DNA of 54,659 nucleotides, from positions 1 through 54,659 of the forward strand of contig CABUAW010000010.1 in the NCBI GenBank assembly GCA_902489645.1, read 5' to 3'. Source of the stretch: an uncultured Lachnospiraceae bacterium (GTDB taxonomy: Bacteria; Bacillota; Clostridia; Lachnospirales; Lachnospiraceae). A model generated the notes under the pieces. That model made no database searches, was not told the origin of the DNA, and saw nothing but the letters and a program-made list of their open reading frames with translations. Shown piece after piece: positions 41,643 to 49,613 of this stretch; position 1 is the first letter of the stretch, and every line of letters starts with the position of its first letter. The position numbers were made by a program, and so were the translations under genes.

Positions 41643-42542
41643 ATGAAAAAATGTCTTGCATTAACCCTTGCTCTGATTCTTGCCCTTGGCTGTACAGCCT
41701 GCGGCAGTTCAGGAAAAGAAGAAACAACCGCAGCCAGTGAAACAACTGCTGAATCCGGTGAAACAGCCGCCGCCGAATCCGACGATTCGAATTATGCGGC
41801 TACCGACGTTGAATATCATTCCGTCGCTGAAATTCAGAAACGTGGTGAACTCCATATGGCGACAGAGGCAACCTTTGCTCCATACGCTTTCAAGGATGCC
41901 GACGGCAACATCGTAGGCCTTGAGCCTTCTCTGGCCAAAGCCATTGCCGATGAGATGGGTGTTGAATTAATTATTGACGATATGGCTTTTGACTCTGTTC
42001 TTCCAAGTGTTCAGGCCGGTCTCGACGATGTGGCTATCGCTGCCCTGACACCAACCGCAGAACGTCAGGAATCCTTCACGTTTACCCAGTCCTACCTGTC
42101 CAATGGTCAGATGTCTCTCGTGCGCGCAGCCGATGTTGACAAATTTAAAGACGAAACCGCGATGGTAGCCGGCGTGACAATGGGCGCTCAGAAGGGCAGC
42201 TATCAGCAGACGGTCGCTGAAACTCTGTACCCGGACTGCACAGGCCGTTACATGGAAACTATTCCAAACGTTGTTATGGACCTGAAAGCAGGCAATATTG
42301 ATATCGCTATTATGGATTATGATAACGCCTATTCCTATGCTTTACAGAACGAAGATTTGGAAACTGCTTTCGTTGTTCCAATGCTTGAAGGTGATGAAGC
42401 TGCAAACTGTGCGGCAACCATGCTTGGAAATGATGACCTTGCAAACTACCTGAATGAACTTATTCAGAAATACATCGATGACGGTTCCATGCAGAAATGG
42501 TATGAAGAAGCTGTTGCTCTTCAGCAGGAACTGGCTGAATAA
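41643..42542 (+). CDS. Polar amino-acid ABC transporter substrate-binding lipoprotein
   Basis: 299 aa. Signal peptide with lipobox LGCTAC, then a Glu/Thr/Ala/Ser-rich linker (about 25-50), then a SBP_bac_3 domain: GELHMATEATFAPYAFKDADGN, EPSLAKAIADEMGVELI and MVAGVTMGAQKGS. The ligand is presumably an amino acid or a derivative. Divergence from the fructosamine-type operon makes an Amadori amino acid a possible ligand, which is inference only. AAAGGAGAG precedes the ATG. Confidence 0.93.
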   Translation: MKKCLALTLALILALGCTACGSSGKEETTAASETTAESGETAAAESDDSNYAATDVEYHSVAEIQKRGELHMATEATFAPYAFKDADGNIVGLEPSLAKAIADEMGVELIIDDMAFDSVLPSVQAGLDDVAIAALTPTAERQESFTFTQSYLSNGQMSLVRAADVDKFKDETAMVAGVTMGAQKGSYQQTVAETLYPDCTGRYMETIPNVVMDLKAGNIDIAIMDYDNAYSYALQNEDLETAFVVPMLEGDEAANCAATMLGNDDLANYLNELIQKYIDDGSMQKWYEEAVALQQELAE

Positions 42543-42552
42543 ATATTCTTGT

Positions 42553-42585
42553 GAGGTGCTGCCGTCCGGCGGCACCTCGCCTTTT
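42553..42585 (+). terminator. Attenuator between binding-protein and permease genes
   Basis: Stem GAGGTGCTGCC / GGCGGCACCTC (one mismatch-type G-T pair, 4-base loop), then GCCTTTTAAAATTT. It lies between the lipoprotein stop and the permease ribosome site and should raise the binding protein relative to the membrane parts. Confidence 0.75.
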
Positions 42586-42607
42586 AAAATTTAAGGAGGT
42601 ACATAAG

Positions 42608-43309
42608 ATGGATTTATTCTCTCTTGGCAAAATGCTTGAATTATTCAGCAAATATTCTTCCCATTTCCTGGGCGGCGCCTGGATGGCGCTGGTTTTATCG
42701 TTAATCACCGTCGTTTGCAGCACGATTTTCGGTACGATTTGCGCCCTTGGCAAAATGTCCCGGATTAAACCGCTGAAATGGCTGATTAGTGCATATATTG
42801 AAATTTTCCGTTCAACACCATTGATGGTTCAGGTCATGGTTATTTACTTTGGCGCGGCAGCTTTTGGTATTAAAGTCAATGTTCCCTTTATGAAAGATTT
42901 TAACAGCTTTTTCTGGGGCCTTCTTGTACTTATTCTCAACAGTTCTGCCTATGTGGCCGAAATCGTGCGAAGCGGTATCGGCGCCGTGGACTCCGGCCAG
43001 ATTGAAGCGGCCCGAAGTCTCGGTATGTCCCAGGGTTTAACCTTAAAAATGGTGATTCTGCCGCAGGCGCTCCGAAACATCCTGCCGGCGCTGATGAATG
43101 AGTTCGTATCCATCATCAAGGAAACGTCCATCGTTTCTCTGGTTGGTATCAGCGAGCTGATGTTCTGTGCAAAAGACGTTATCGCCATTTCCTACCGAAC
43201 CCTGGAACCTTATGTCATCACTGCAATTATTTATTTTATTATGGTATTCCCGCTGTCAAAGCTCGTCGCATATATCGAAAGGAGGCTGAACGCAAGTGTC
43301 ACACGTTAA
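42608..43309 (+). CDS. Polar amino-acid ABC transporter permease (HisM/GlnP type)
   Basis: 233 aa with five to six membrane helices. GGAWMALVLSLITVVCSTIFG starts the domain, EIFRSTPLMVQVMVIYFG and the EAA loop AARSLGMSQGLTLKMVILPQAL are family hallmarks. AAGGAGG before the ATG at 42608 decides the start; the frame to 42551 passes through the attenuator. Its last bases overlap the ATPase gene by 14 bp. Confidence 0.93.
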   Translation: MDLFSLGKMLELFSKYSSHFLGGAWMALVLSLITVVCSTIFGTICALGKMSRIKPLKWLISAYIEIFRSTPLMVQVMVIYFGAAAFGIKVNVPFMKDFNSFFWGLLVLILNSSAYVAEIVRSGIGAVDSGQIEAARSLGMSQGLTLKMVILPQALRNILPALMNEFVSIIKETSIVSLVGISELMFCAKDVIAISYRTLEPYVITAIIYFIMVFPLSKLVAYIERRLNASVTR

Positions 43310-44045
43310 AACAGACGAAGCCCTCTTACAGGTACACGGGCTGAAAAAACACTTTGGCCACCTGGAAGTTCTCAGGGGCATTGATATTGATATACATAAA
43401 GGTGAAGTTGTGGCGGTCATCGGCCCATCCGGTTCCGGCAAAAGTACATTTATCCGCTGTCTCAACCGTCTCGAAGAACCAACGGATGGCGAAGTTATCT
43501 TTGAGGGCCAGCAGATTAACACAAAAAATGCGGACATCGATAAAATCCGCCAGAAAATCGGTATGGTATTCCAGAACTTTAACTTATTCAGCAATATGAC
43601 CATTATGCAGAATATTACTGCCGCCCCGATAAATGTCAAAAAAATTCCGAAAGACCAGGCCGAGGACCGGGCTTTAAAGCTGCTCGACCGGGTTGGCCTG
43701 AAAGATAAAGCGGCAGAATATCCGGTACGGCTTTCCGGCGGCCAGCGCCAGCGTGTCGCCATCGCCCGCGCCCTGGCCATGGACCCGGATATCCTCTTAT
43801 TTGACGAACCAACCTCCGCATTGGACCCGGAAATGGTTGGCGAAGTTTTAAACGTTATGAAAGAACTGGCCGAGGACGGCATGACTATGGTCGTTGTTAC
43901 CCACGAAATGGGCTTTGCCCGCGAGGTATCTGACCGGGTTATCTTTATTGACCAGGGCGTCATTCAGGAAGAAAATGAACCAAAAGAATTTTTCGCCAAT
44001 CCGAAAAACCCAAGACTCAAAGACTTCCTGAATAAAGTTCTTTAA
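43296..44045 (+). CDS. Polar amino-acid ABC transporter ATP-binding protein (GlnQ/HisP type)
   Basis: 249-aa ATPase. Walker A GPSGSGKSTFIRCLN, Q-loop GMVFQNFNLFSNM, signature LSGGQRQRVAIARAL, Walker B ILLFDEPTSALDP, switch VVVTHEMGFAREV: the GlnQ/HisP branch. The start is GTG at 43296, 10 bases after GGAGG. Completes the three-gene importer. Confidence 0.95.
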   Translation: MSHVKTDEALLQVHGLKKHFGHLEVLRGIDIDIHKGEVVAVIGPSGSGKSTFIRCLNRLEEPTDGEVIFEGQQINTKNADIDKIRQKIGMVFQNFNLFSNMTIMQNITAAPINVKKIPKDQAEDRALKLLDRVGLKDKAAEYPVRLSGGQRQRVAIARALAMDPDILLFDEPTSALDPEMVGEVLNVMKELAEDGMTMVVVTHEMGFAREVSDRVIFIDQGVIQEENEPKEFFANPKNPRLKDFLNKVL

Positions 44046-44064
44046 AATATCTTTATTTTCCATA

Positions 44065-44122
44065 TAAAAAACCCGTGCTTCCTTCCCAAACCCCAAAAGG
44101 GGTTGAAGGAAACACGGTTTTT
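44065..44122. terminator. Bidirectional terminator between ABC operon and FGGY kinase
   Basis: Long hairpin: AACCCGTGCTTCCTTC / GAAGGAAACACGGTT with an inner AACCCC/GGGGTT stem; six T follow on the plus strand and six T on the minus strand. It serves the two converging transcripts. Confidence 0.88.
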
Positions 44123-45660
44123 TAGTCTCCGTATGTTAAATCGTGCATATACTCCTTTGTAGTTTCATAAAGCATATCAAATATACGTCCCTGCTTACGG
44201 TATCGTGCAAAATTTTCTGTATTTGGAAGATATGTTTTCTCCACCTGCATCTGTTCAGAAAGCGCCTTCCAGCTTTCAAAGGCGCCTCCGGCCAGAGCCG
44301 CCATCAGGGCGTCTCCATAAGCGGCGCCCACCGATATGGCCGGAACGCAGATTTCCTCCTCAAGAATATCCGCCAGACATTGAAGCCACAGAGCATTTTT
44401 CGTACCGCCGCCCACTGCAAAAATACGGCGTACCGGCAGGTTATGGGCTTTCATCAATTCCACATTTGCCCGAATTGTATAACAAATACCTTCGATTCCG
44501 GCCCTCACCATATGGCCGCGGGTATGGCGGGTTTCCAGGCCAAAGAAAACGCCTCTTGCCCTCGGGTCGTTTACCGGAGTTCTCTCCCCCGCAAAATAAG
44601 GCAGACAGATGAGCCCCTCGCTCCCAGCCGGAACTGCTGCTGCCTCCAGCTCCATCCGATGAAACGGCGATTCTTCACCTTCGCCGCAGCAAGATGACGA
44701 CCTATCCTTATTTTCCACATCACGATACCACTGCTCCCGCATCCACTGGGTCAGCGCGCCCGCCGTATTGGTTCCGGCACAAATGCCATAGGTCCCCGGC
44801 AAAATAAAGGTTCCCGGCCAAAGACGGGGTTCCTCAATCCTATGGTCGCTGAGATAAATCATATATCCGGTGGAGCCGAGCTGAATCATCATATCGCCCG
44901 GTTGACAAACCCCGGAAGAAATCGCTTCCGCTCCCGAATCTCCTGTCCCGGTCAACACAGGGGTTCCAACGGCCAGGCCCGTATCCTTTGCCGCAGCCTC
45001 CGTCACAGCTCCGGCCACAGAGGTTGCCGGAAGCAAACCGGCCAATTGGTCCGGGCGGCAAAAGTCTTTGCAGCCCTCCGAATCCACGCAGCCTTGCTCC
45101 AAATCATAAAGCGGCAGGAAATCCTCGGCCAGATAAGGGTCTAACACATAGTTTCCGGTCAATCGGCCGCATAAATAAGAAGAGGCCGTCAAAAACTTAT
45201 GCGCTTTTTCCCAGATATCCCGGTGATGATTCTTAAACCACATAATTTTCGGAGCCACATCCGAACTGCATGGCGCATGACCGAAAATTTTTTCCGCAGC
45301 TTCACCGTATTTTTTCAAAATCCACTCGATTTCATTCTGACTGCGGCTGTCAATTCCATAAAGAATCGCATCACAAAGAGCTTTTCCCTGACAATCCACA
45401 GGGACACAATCACAGCCAAGCGCAGAAAGGCCAACACAGCCAATTTCCTCCGCCGATATCCGGGCGCTTACCATCAGCCACCGGCTCAACCGGCAAAAAT
45501 CTCCCCACCAGATATCGTCTGCATCTTGTGAAAACCAACCCGGCCGGGGATTATCCACAGCGTGCCCAATGACCTCCATTGCCAGAATTTTTCCCTTCTC
45601 ATCGATAAGAACCCCTTTGCTCTCCCGGGTTCCAACATCAATACCAAGATAACAGGCCAT
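44122..45660 (-). CDS. FGGY-family carbohydrate kinase
   Basis: 512-aa sugar kinase of the xylulokinase/gluconokinase group. YLGIDVGTRESKGVLIDE is the N-terminal phosphate loop, GWFSQDADDIWW follows, GTGDSGAEAISSG is the second ATP-contact block and IFAVGGGTKNALWLQ the C-terminal signature. Specific sugar unknown. The ATG at 45658-45660 overlaps the TGA of the upstream BtpA-like gene (TGATG) and has GAGAGGTG 7 bases before it, so the GTG codons further up are not used. Confidence 0.9.
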   Translation of the reverse strand: MACYLGIDVGTRESKGVLIDEKGKILAMEVIGHAVDNPRPGWFSQDADDIWWGDFCRLSRWLMVSARISAEEIGCVGLSALGCDCVPVDCQGKALCDAILYGIDSRSQNEIEWILKKYGEAAEKIFGHAPCSSDVAPKIMWFKNHHRDIWEKAHKFLTASSYLCGRLTGNYVLDPYLAEDFLPLYDLEQGCVDSEGCKDFCRPDQLAGLLPATSVAGAVTEAAAKDTGLAVGTPVLTGTGDSGAEAISSGVCQPGDMMIQLGSTGYMIYLSDHRIEEPRLWPGTFILPGTYGICAGTNTAGALTQWMREQWYRDVENKDRSSSCCGEGEESPFHRMELEAAAVPAGSEGLICLPYFAGERTPVNDPRARGVFFGLETRHTRGHMVRAGIEGICYTIRANVELMKAHNLPVRRIFAVGGGTKNALWLQCLADILEEEICVPAISVGAAYGDALMAALAGGAFESWKALSEQMQVEKTYLPNTENFARYRKQGRIFDMLYETTKEYMHDLTYGD

Positions 45661-46469
45661 CACCACTCACCTCTCAGCATGTGTACCTTATCCATAAATT
45701 TCCGTACCCGCACCTCATCTATCGGGTTTTCAAAGCGCCCCTCCTTCTTGAAAGCAGAACCTACAAATGCACCGTTACAACGGCTCAGAATATATTCGAT
45801 ATTTTCCTGTTTACAGCCGGTTCCGCACACAACCGGCGTCCCTTTTGCCACTTCGGCCACCTGCTCAAGAAGCTTCCCGGCCGGTCCGGAGCCGGCCGCC
45901 GCACCGCCGACAACAAGTGCGTCCGGACGGCAATTAAAGAGCAATGAACCGGCAATATCCGCCGTTTTTCTATCTCCCATACAGGCATCTCCCTCGCTGG
46001 TCACAAAATAGAAGAGCTTTAAATTATCCAGACGATACGCATTTTTCAAACGCAGGGTTACCGCAATGTCCCTGTCAACCAGCCCAAAATCTCCGGCCCA
46101 GGCTCCGGTAAAAAGGCACCGGGTAAAAGCGGCTTCCGTCGCCGCGCACAGAGAAATGGTTGCGTCGCCGTCAAAAATCGCTTCCGCTCCAAAAGGCACC
46201 CGAATTGACGATTTCACGGCCCCGATGACCATACCCATAGCCGCCAGCGTTACCGGAGACACATGCTTTTCATAGGGCATGCTGAACTCGTTTGTAAACA
46301 GCACGCCGTCCACACCACCATTCTGTAAAGCCTCCAAATCGGCCTTTGCCCGCCGAATGACCGTTTCCATGCCCTCGCCCCTATAAAAAGGGTCCCCCGG
46401 AAGGGCCTGAATATGGACAAGTCCAATAATCGGTTTCTCCGTTCCAAAAAGCTCTGATAAAAATGACAT
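45660..46469 (-). CDS. BtpA/SgcQ-like TIM-barrel protein
   Basis: 269 aa. PIIGLVHIQALPGDPFYRG, GVDGVLFTNEFSMPYEKHV, VPFGAEAIFDGDATISL, RPDALVVGGAAAGSG and VVCGTGCKQENIEYIL fit the BtpA/SgcQ family, found in photosystem I assembly in cyanobacteria and in sugar-utilisation operons elsewhere. With an FGGY kinase it probably takes part in sugar catabolism. GGAGG 8 bases before the ATG at 46467-46469 sets the start; the frame to 46490 touches the upstream gene. Confidence 0.88.
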   Translation of the reverse strand: MSFLSELFGTEKPIIGLVHIQALPGDPFYRGEGMETVIRRAKADLEALQNGGVDGVLFTNEFSMPYEKHVSPVTLAAMGMVIGAVKSSIRVPFGAEAIFDGDATISLCAATEAAFTRCLFTGAWAGDFGLVDRDIAVTLRLKNAYRLDNLKLFYFVTSEGDACMGDRKTADIAGSLLFNCRPDALVVGGAAAGSGPAGKLLEQVAEVAKGTPVVCGTGCKQENIEYILSRCNGAFVGSAFKKEGRFENPIDEVRVRKFMDKVHMLRGEW

Positions 46470-46489
46470 ATTTGTATCCTCCATATCCA

Positions 46490-47167
46490 CTATATATCTT
46501 TAATAATTACGCCCAGCCGTTTCGCCAGCTCTGCGGCCTGAAACAAATCCACCGTCACGCCGCGCAGCTCTGAATGGTCATCGGATAACACCAGGCCTGT
46601 AATCTGGCTGTCCGAAAAATCCATGCCCCGCAAGGATGTTTTAAAAAAACTGGTATTTATCAGACTGACCTCTTTCCAGAACATATTTTTACACTGACAT
46701 CCGGCCATATTACCGCTGTCCAACTTGGTTTTCTCAATACGGACATTTTCAAAACGGGACATATCAAAATTTGAAAAATTAAAATTACTATTCTCTATCG
46801 AAAGATTTTTAATGATACTGTCGGTAAACTTTGCCCCAACGCCTTTACACGAAACAAAGGCCGCCCTGTCCATATAGCACTTACTCATGTCGCATCCTGT
46901 CACATCACAGGATTGAAACAGGGTATTGACAAACTCGGCGCCCTCAAACCTGCAATTCCAAAACCGACAGTTTTCCAGCCGCACTCCGGAAAAAGAGACC
47001 TGCGAAAAATCCTCGCCTTCGCACATCAGATTCCGAAACACGCTCCCTTCTATTTTTTCTGCCTCCGCTTTACTTTCCCAAAGTCGTCTTTCATCGGCTT
47101 CCATCAGCTCTGCTTCCGGCGGCAATAGCGGAGCCAGTATTTTTTTTCGAGCTTCTCCACTCGCCAT
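46490..47167 (-). CDS. Pentapeptide-repeat protein
   Basis: 225 aa. From about residue 40 a run of A(D/N)LxF-type pentapeptides folds as a right-handed beta-helix (for instance FSQVSFSGVRLENCRFWNCRF, ...ISLINTSFFKTSL, RGMDFSDSQITGLVL), with short flanking helices. The function of such proteins is varied (protection of gyrase, scaffolding); nothing here indicates quinolone resistance. It heads an operon with the BtpA-like gene and the FGGY kinase. GGGAGGAG precedes the ATG at 47165-47167. Confidence 0.85.
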   Translation of the reverse strand: MASGEARKKILAPLLPPEAELMEADERRLWESKAEAEKIEGSVFRNLMCEGEDFSQVSFSGVRLENCRFWNCRFEGAEFVNTLFQSCDVTGCDMSKCYMDRAAFVSCKGVGAKFTDSIIKNLSIENSNFNFSNFDMSRFENVRIEKTKLDSGNMAGCQCKNMFWKEVSLINTSFFKTSLRGMDFSDSQITGLVLSDDHSELRGVTVDLFQAAELAKRLGVIIKDI

Positions 47168-47243
47168 ATCTGTTTCTCCTCCCACTTGTCATAAAACCAT
47201 TTTAACATATCATAAATATTAAACAACTCATGAAAACAAAACA

Positions 47244-47272
47244 GCGGAATCAATTTTCCCAATCGATTCCGC
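47244..47272. terminator. Bidirectional terminator
   Basis: 8-bp stem GCGGAATC / GATTCCGC with T-rich flanks (AATTTTTT on the plus strand). It lies after the TfoX-GyrI gene on the minus strand. Confidence 0.7.
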
Positions 47273-47290
47273 AATTTTTTATATTCTTCT

Positions 47291-48202
47291 CTATTTCTTT
47301 CGCACCGGATGCCGGATAACTGTTTTTAAATTTTCCGGTTTTGCCCGTCTCGGGTCACCCAGATAAATTTCATGGTGACGGCGCTCCGAGTTAATATCCA
47401 GTATATAGCCGTTTTCCTCAATATACGCTTCCATCTTTTTTATTGTCTCCGATTCCGCATCGTAAGGCCCGACGTGCATCGCCTGACAGCATAAACCTTC
47501 CGTGAATCGAACCAGCCGTGTCGATGAAAAATCTATATACGGCTTCTTTTTCTGCAGACTTGCTTTTGCCCATTCAAAGACGGATTCTGTCACAAATTCC
47601 GGCTGACGAATCATAGACGTCCAGAAAAATTTATCTTTATCCGTCACATTCAGCCCGTCAAACGCCTTATCCTCTACCCACCAGAGCCCCTCCAACGGAG
47701 ACACAACATAGTCGAAATACCCTTCCGGCTGTGTTTTGCTCATCTTACTCATTTTAATAGTAAAGGACAGGCCGTAAAGAATCTCCATGGCATTTTTGTA
47801 GCTTTCCGACGTATTGGGGTTTCCGCGGCCATCCACCATAATAAATATCATCTCCGGCACATCAATGATTGTTGGCTTTCTTTTCGGCCTTTCCTTTCGG
47901 CCCCGCGCAGGAAGCTCATTACAGGTAACCCGGACAAGCTCTGCCAAAAAAGCTCTATCTTCCAAATTCTCCACCGCATACATCCCCGGTCGGCCTCCGT
48001 GGGGCGCTACTGGTTCTGCCTCCGGCAGCATCTGTTTTCCGGCCTTTGTCATTTTCACATAAAACTGATTATCCTCCACCGTTCCAAAGAACTTCCCTTC
48101 ATACCATAGCCCGTATTCACCAAAAAGCTTTTTATAAATTATATTTCCCGCTTCATCCAACTGACCAATGACATATTGAACAAATTCTTCACTCGAAGCC
48201 AT
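47291..48202 (-). CDS. TfoX N-terminal domain fused to a GyrI-like domain
   Basis: 303 aa. Residues about 1-100 look like a TfoX N-terminal domain (FVQYVIGQLDEAG, YKKLFGEYGLWYEGKFFGTV, GKQMLPEAEP). Residues about 110-300 are a GyrI-like small-molecule binding domain (YKNAMEILYGLSFTIKM, EGLWWVEDKAFD, CCQAMHVGPYDAESETI, RRHHEIYLGDPRR). Such GyrI domains bind drugs or hydrophobic ligands. It starts 59 bases after the WYL regulator's stop, with GGGAGGTGAG before the ATG, and may be its effector partner or target. Confidence 0.85.
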   Translation of the reverse strand: MASSEEFVQYVIGQLDEAGNIIYKKLFGEYGLWYEGKFFGTVEDNQFYVKMTKAGKQMLPEAEPVAPHGGRPGMYAVENLEDRAFLAELVRVTCNELPARGRKERPKRKPTIIDVPEMIFIMVDGRGNPNTSESYKNAMEILYGLSFTIKMSKMSKTQPEGYFDYVVSPLEGLWWVEDKAFDGLNVTDKDKFFWTSMIRQPEFVTESVFEWAKASLQKKKPYIDFSSTRLVRFTEGLCCQAMHVGPYDAESETIKKMEAYIEENGYILDINSERRHHEIYLGDPRRAKPENLKTVIRHPVRKK

Positions 48203-48261
48203 GCTCTCACCTCCCTGATTTTCTTTGAGTTTATCACAGAAAACACGACACCTTTATGTCA

Positions 48262-49167
48262 TCAATTATATTTCTCCATCATTTTCCGGACAATTTCGCA
48301 AAAAAGCCGGCGTGCCTTGACCGGTTCCAAAAGCTCTGCCTGGCTGCCAAAACTTAAAAGCCAGTTAAAAAGATTATCTTCATCCATAAACTCAAAGACA
48401 AACAACAGTTTTCCATCCGGCTGCTCTATAAAGCTGTCCCGTCCAAAATCGTCGATTAACCGCCATTTGGCTTCCGGCTCAAACAAAATCTTCGCACGAA
48501 GCCGAGGTTTCAGAAACACAGTCGAAGGCACCTCCGGTATATCCTGCTCTTGTACCTTAAATTTCTCTCCCGTATTCTGAACTTCAGACATACGATTTAA
48601 TTTAAATAACCGAAAATCCTTTTTTTCCGGGGAATATCCCCAGACATACCAGGAGGACCACTTAAAAACCAGACGGTAAGGCTCCAGTTTTCGCCGTCCT
48701 TCCCCCTTTGGCCCATAATAATCAAAGACAATCCGTTCCCGATGCACAATGGAGCTTTGGATTTTTTCAATTTTGGGCGCCAGCGTCGATTTGTACCAGG
48801 AGGATAAATCAATGGATATGTATTCCCCCGAAAAAAGCTCCGCAGAATGACCTGCGGATAATTTTTCCATTAATTGCTGATAACGATGCGTCCCGCTGAC
48901 ACTATCCAAACTTTTCAACCCGGCAAAAATAGCTTTCATTTCCGAAGAAGTGAGCAGCGTTTTGTCGATTTTATAGCCCTCCACAATGGCTATTCCGCCG
49001 TTTCTTCCCTGTGTCGTCGCCACCGGAATTCCGGCCCGGCACAAATGTTCAATATCCCGGTTAATCGTCCGCCGGGATACTTCGAATTTTTCCGCCAGGT
49101 ACGGCGCCGTCACTTTTTCTTTTTGAAGTAAGATGGATAAAATGCCAATCAAACGGTCTATTTTCAT
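48262..49167 (-). CDS. WYL-domain transcriptional regulator (DeoR-type HTH, YafY-like)
   Basis: 301 aa. N-terminal winged HTH (KIDRLIGILSILLQKEKVTA...VSRRTINRDIEHL, residues 1-60), then a WYL ligand-binding core with IVFDYYGPKGEGRRKLEPYRL and SWYVWGYSPEKKDFRLF, then a WCX-like C-terminal extension. WYL proteins often sense nucleotides or small molecules and control stress or defence genes. The ATG at 49165-49167 is preferred to the TTG one codon earlier. Its promoter is fused to that of the divergent DUF6472 gene. Confidence 0.92.
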   Translation of the reverse strand: MKIDRLIGILSILLQKEKVTAPYLAEKFEVSRRTINRDIEHLCRAGIPVATTQGRNGGIAIVEGYKIDKTLLTSSEMKAIFAGLKSLDSVSGTHRYQQLMEKLSAGHSAELFSGEYISIDLSSWYKSTLAPKIEKIQSSIVHRERIVFDYYGPKGEGRRKLEPYRLVFKWSSWYVWGYSPEKKDFRLFKLNRMSEVQNTGEKFKVQEQDIPEVPSTVFLKPRLRAKILFEPEAKWRLIDDFGRDSFIEQPDGKLLFVFEFMDEDNLFNWLLSFGSQAELLEPVKARRLFCEIVRKMMEKYN

Positions 49168-49205
49168 CAATAAACGCCCCTAACCTTTCGTATTCTTCAT
49201 TCTTT

Positions 49206-49257
49206 ATTTTAACAAAACTTCTCTCGCATTGCCAACGAAAATAAAATCTGTTAAAAT
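49206..49257. promoter_or_regulatory. Divergent overlapping promoters (WYL regulator / DUF6472)
   Basis: Plus strand: TTGCCA (49229-49234), 17-bp spacer, TAAAAT (49252-49257). Minus strand: TTGGCA (49230-49235), 18-bp spacer, TAAAAT (49206-49211). The two -35 boxes overlap in TTGCCAA, so polymerase can occupy only one at a time. Confidence 0.7.
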
Positions 49258-49276
49258 AATTTCGGAGGAATATATT

Positions 49277-49468
49277 ATGCGAAAAAAACAACCGCAGACC
49301 AACTGCGATACCTGCCTTTATTACTCCTATGATGAGGATTACGAGGCTTATATGTGTGATATGGATATGGACGAAGATGAATATGCCCATCTGATTTCAG
49401 ATGAACGCTACAACTGCCCTTATTATCGAAATGACAATGAGTATGCCGTTGTCCGGAAACAAATGTAA
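49277..49468 (+). CDS. DUF6472 small cysteine protein
   Basis: 63 aa starting at the ATG 8 bases after GGAGG (the frame extends to 49229, inside the promoter). Four Cys in CDTCLYYSYDEDYEAYMC and CPYY suggest a metal-binding mini-protein; it is very acidic with many Tyr. Widespread in Lachnospiraceae, function unknown. Own promoter and terminator. Confidence 0.85.
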   Translation: MRKKQPQTNCDTCLYYSYDEDYEAYMCDMDMDEDEYAHLISDERYNCPYYRNDNEYAVVRKQM

Positions 49469-49483
49469 TACGCCCTTTTAACC

Positions 49484-49515
49484 GCTTCAATATTTAAGAA
49501 TATTGAAGCTTTTTT
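49484..49515 (+). terminator. Intrinsic terminator after the DUF6472 gene
   Basis: 11-bp stem GCTTCAATATT / AATATTGAAGC, 4-base loop, then TTTTTT. Confidence 0.88.
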
Positions 49516-49613
49516 CATTTTTCCTACATTTTCTTATAAGAAAAACGTAAGAATCCTGTCGGTGAATCCTCATATCTGTCCGCTATACTGGAAAAAGAAA
49601 AGGGGAAATAACT

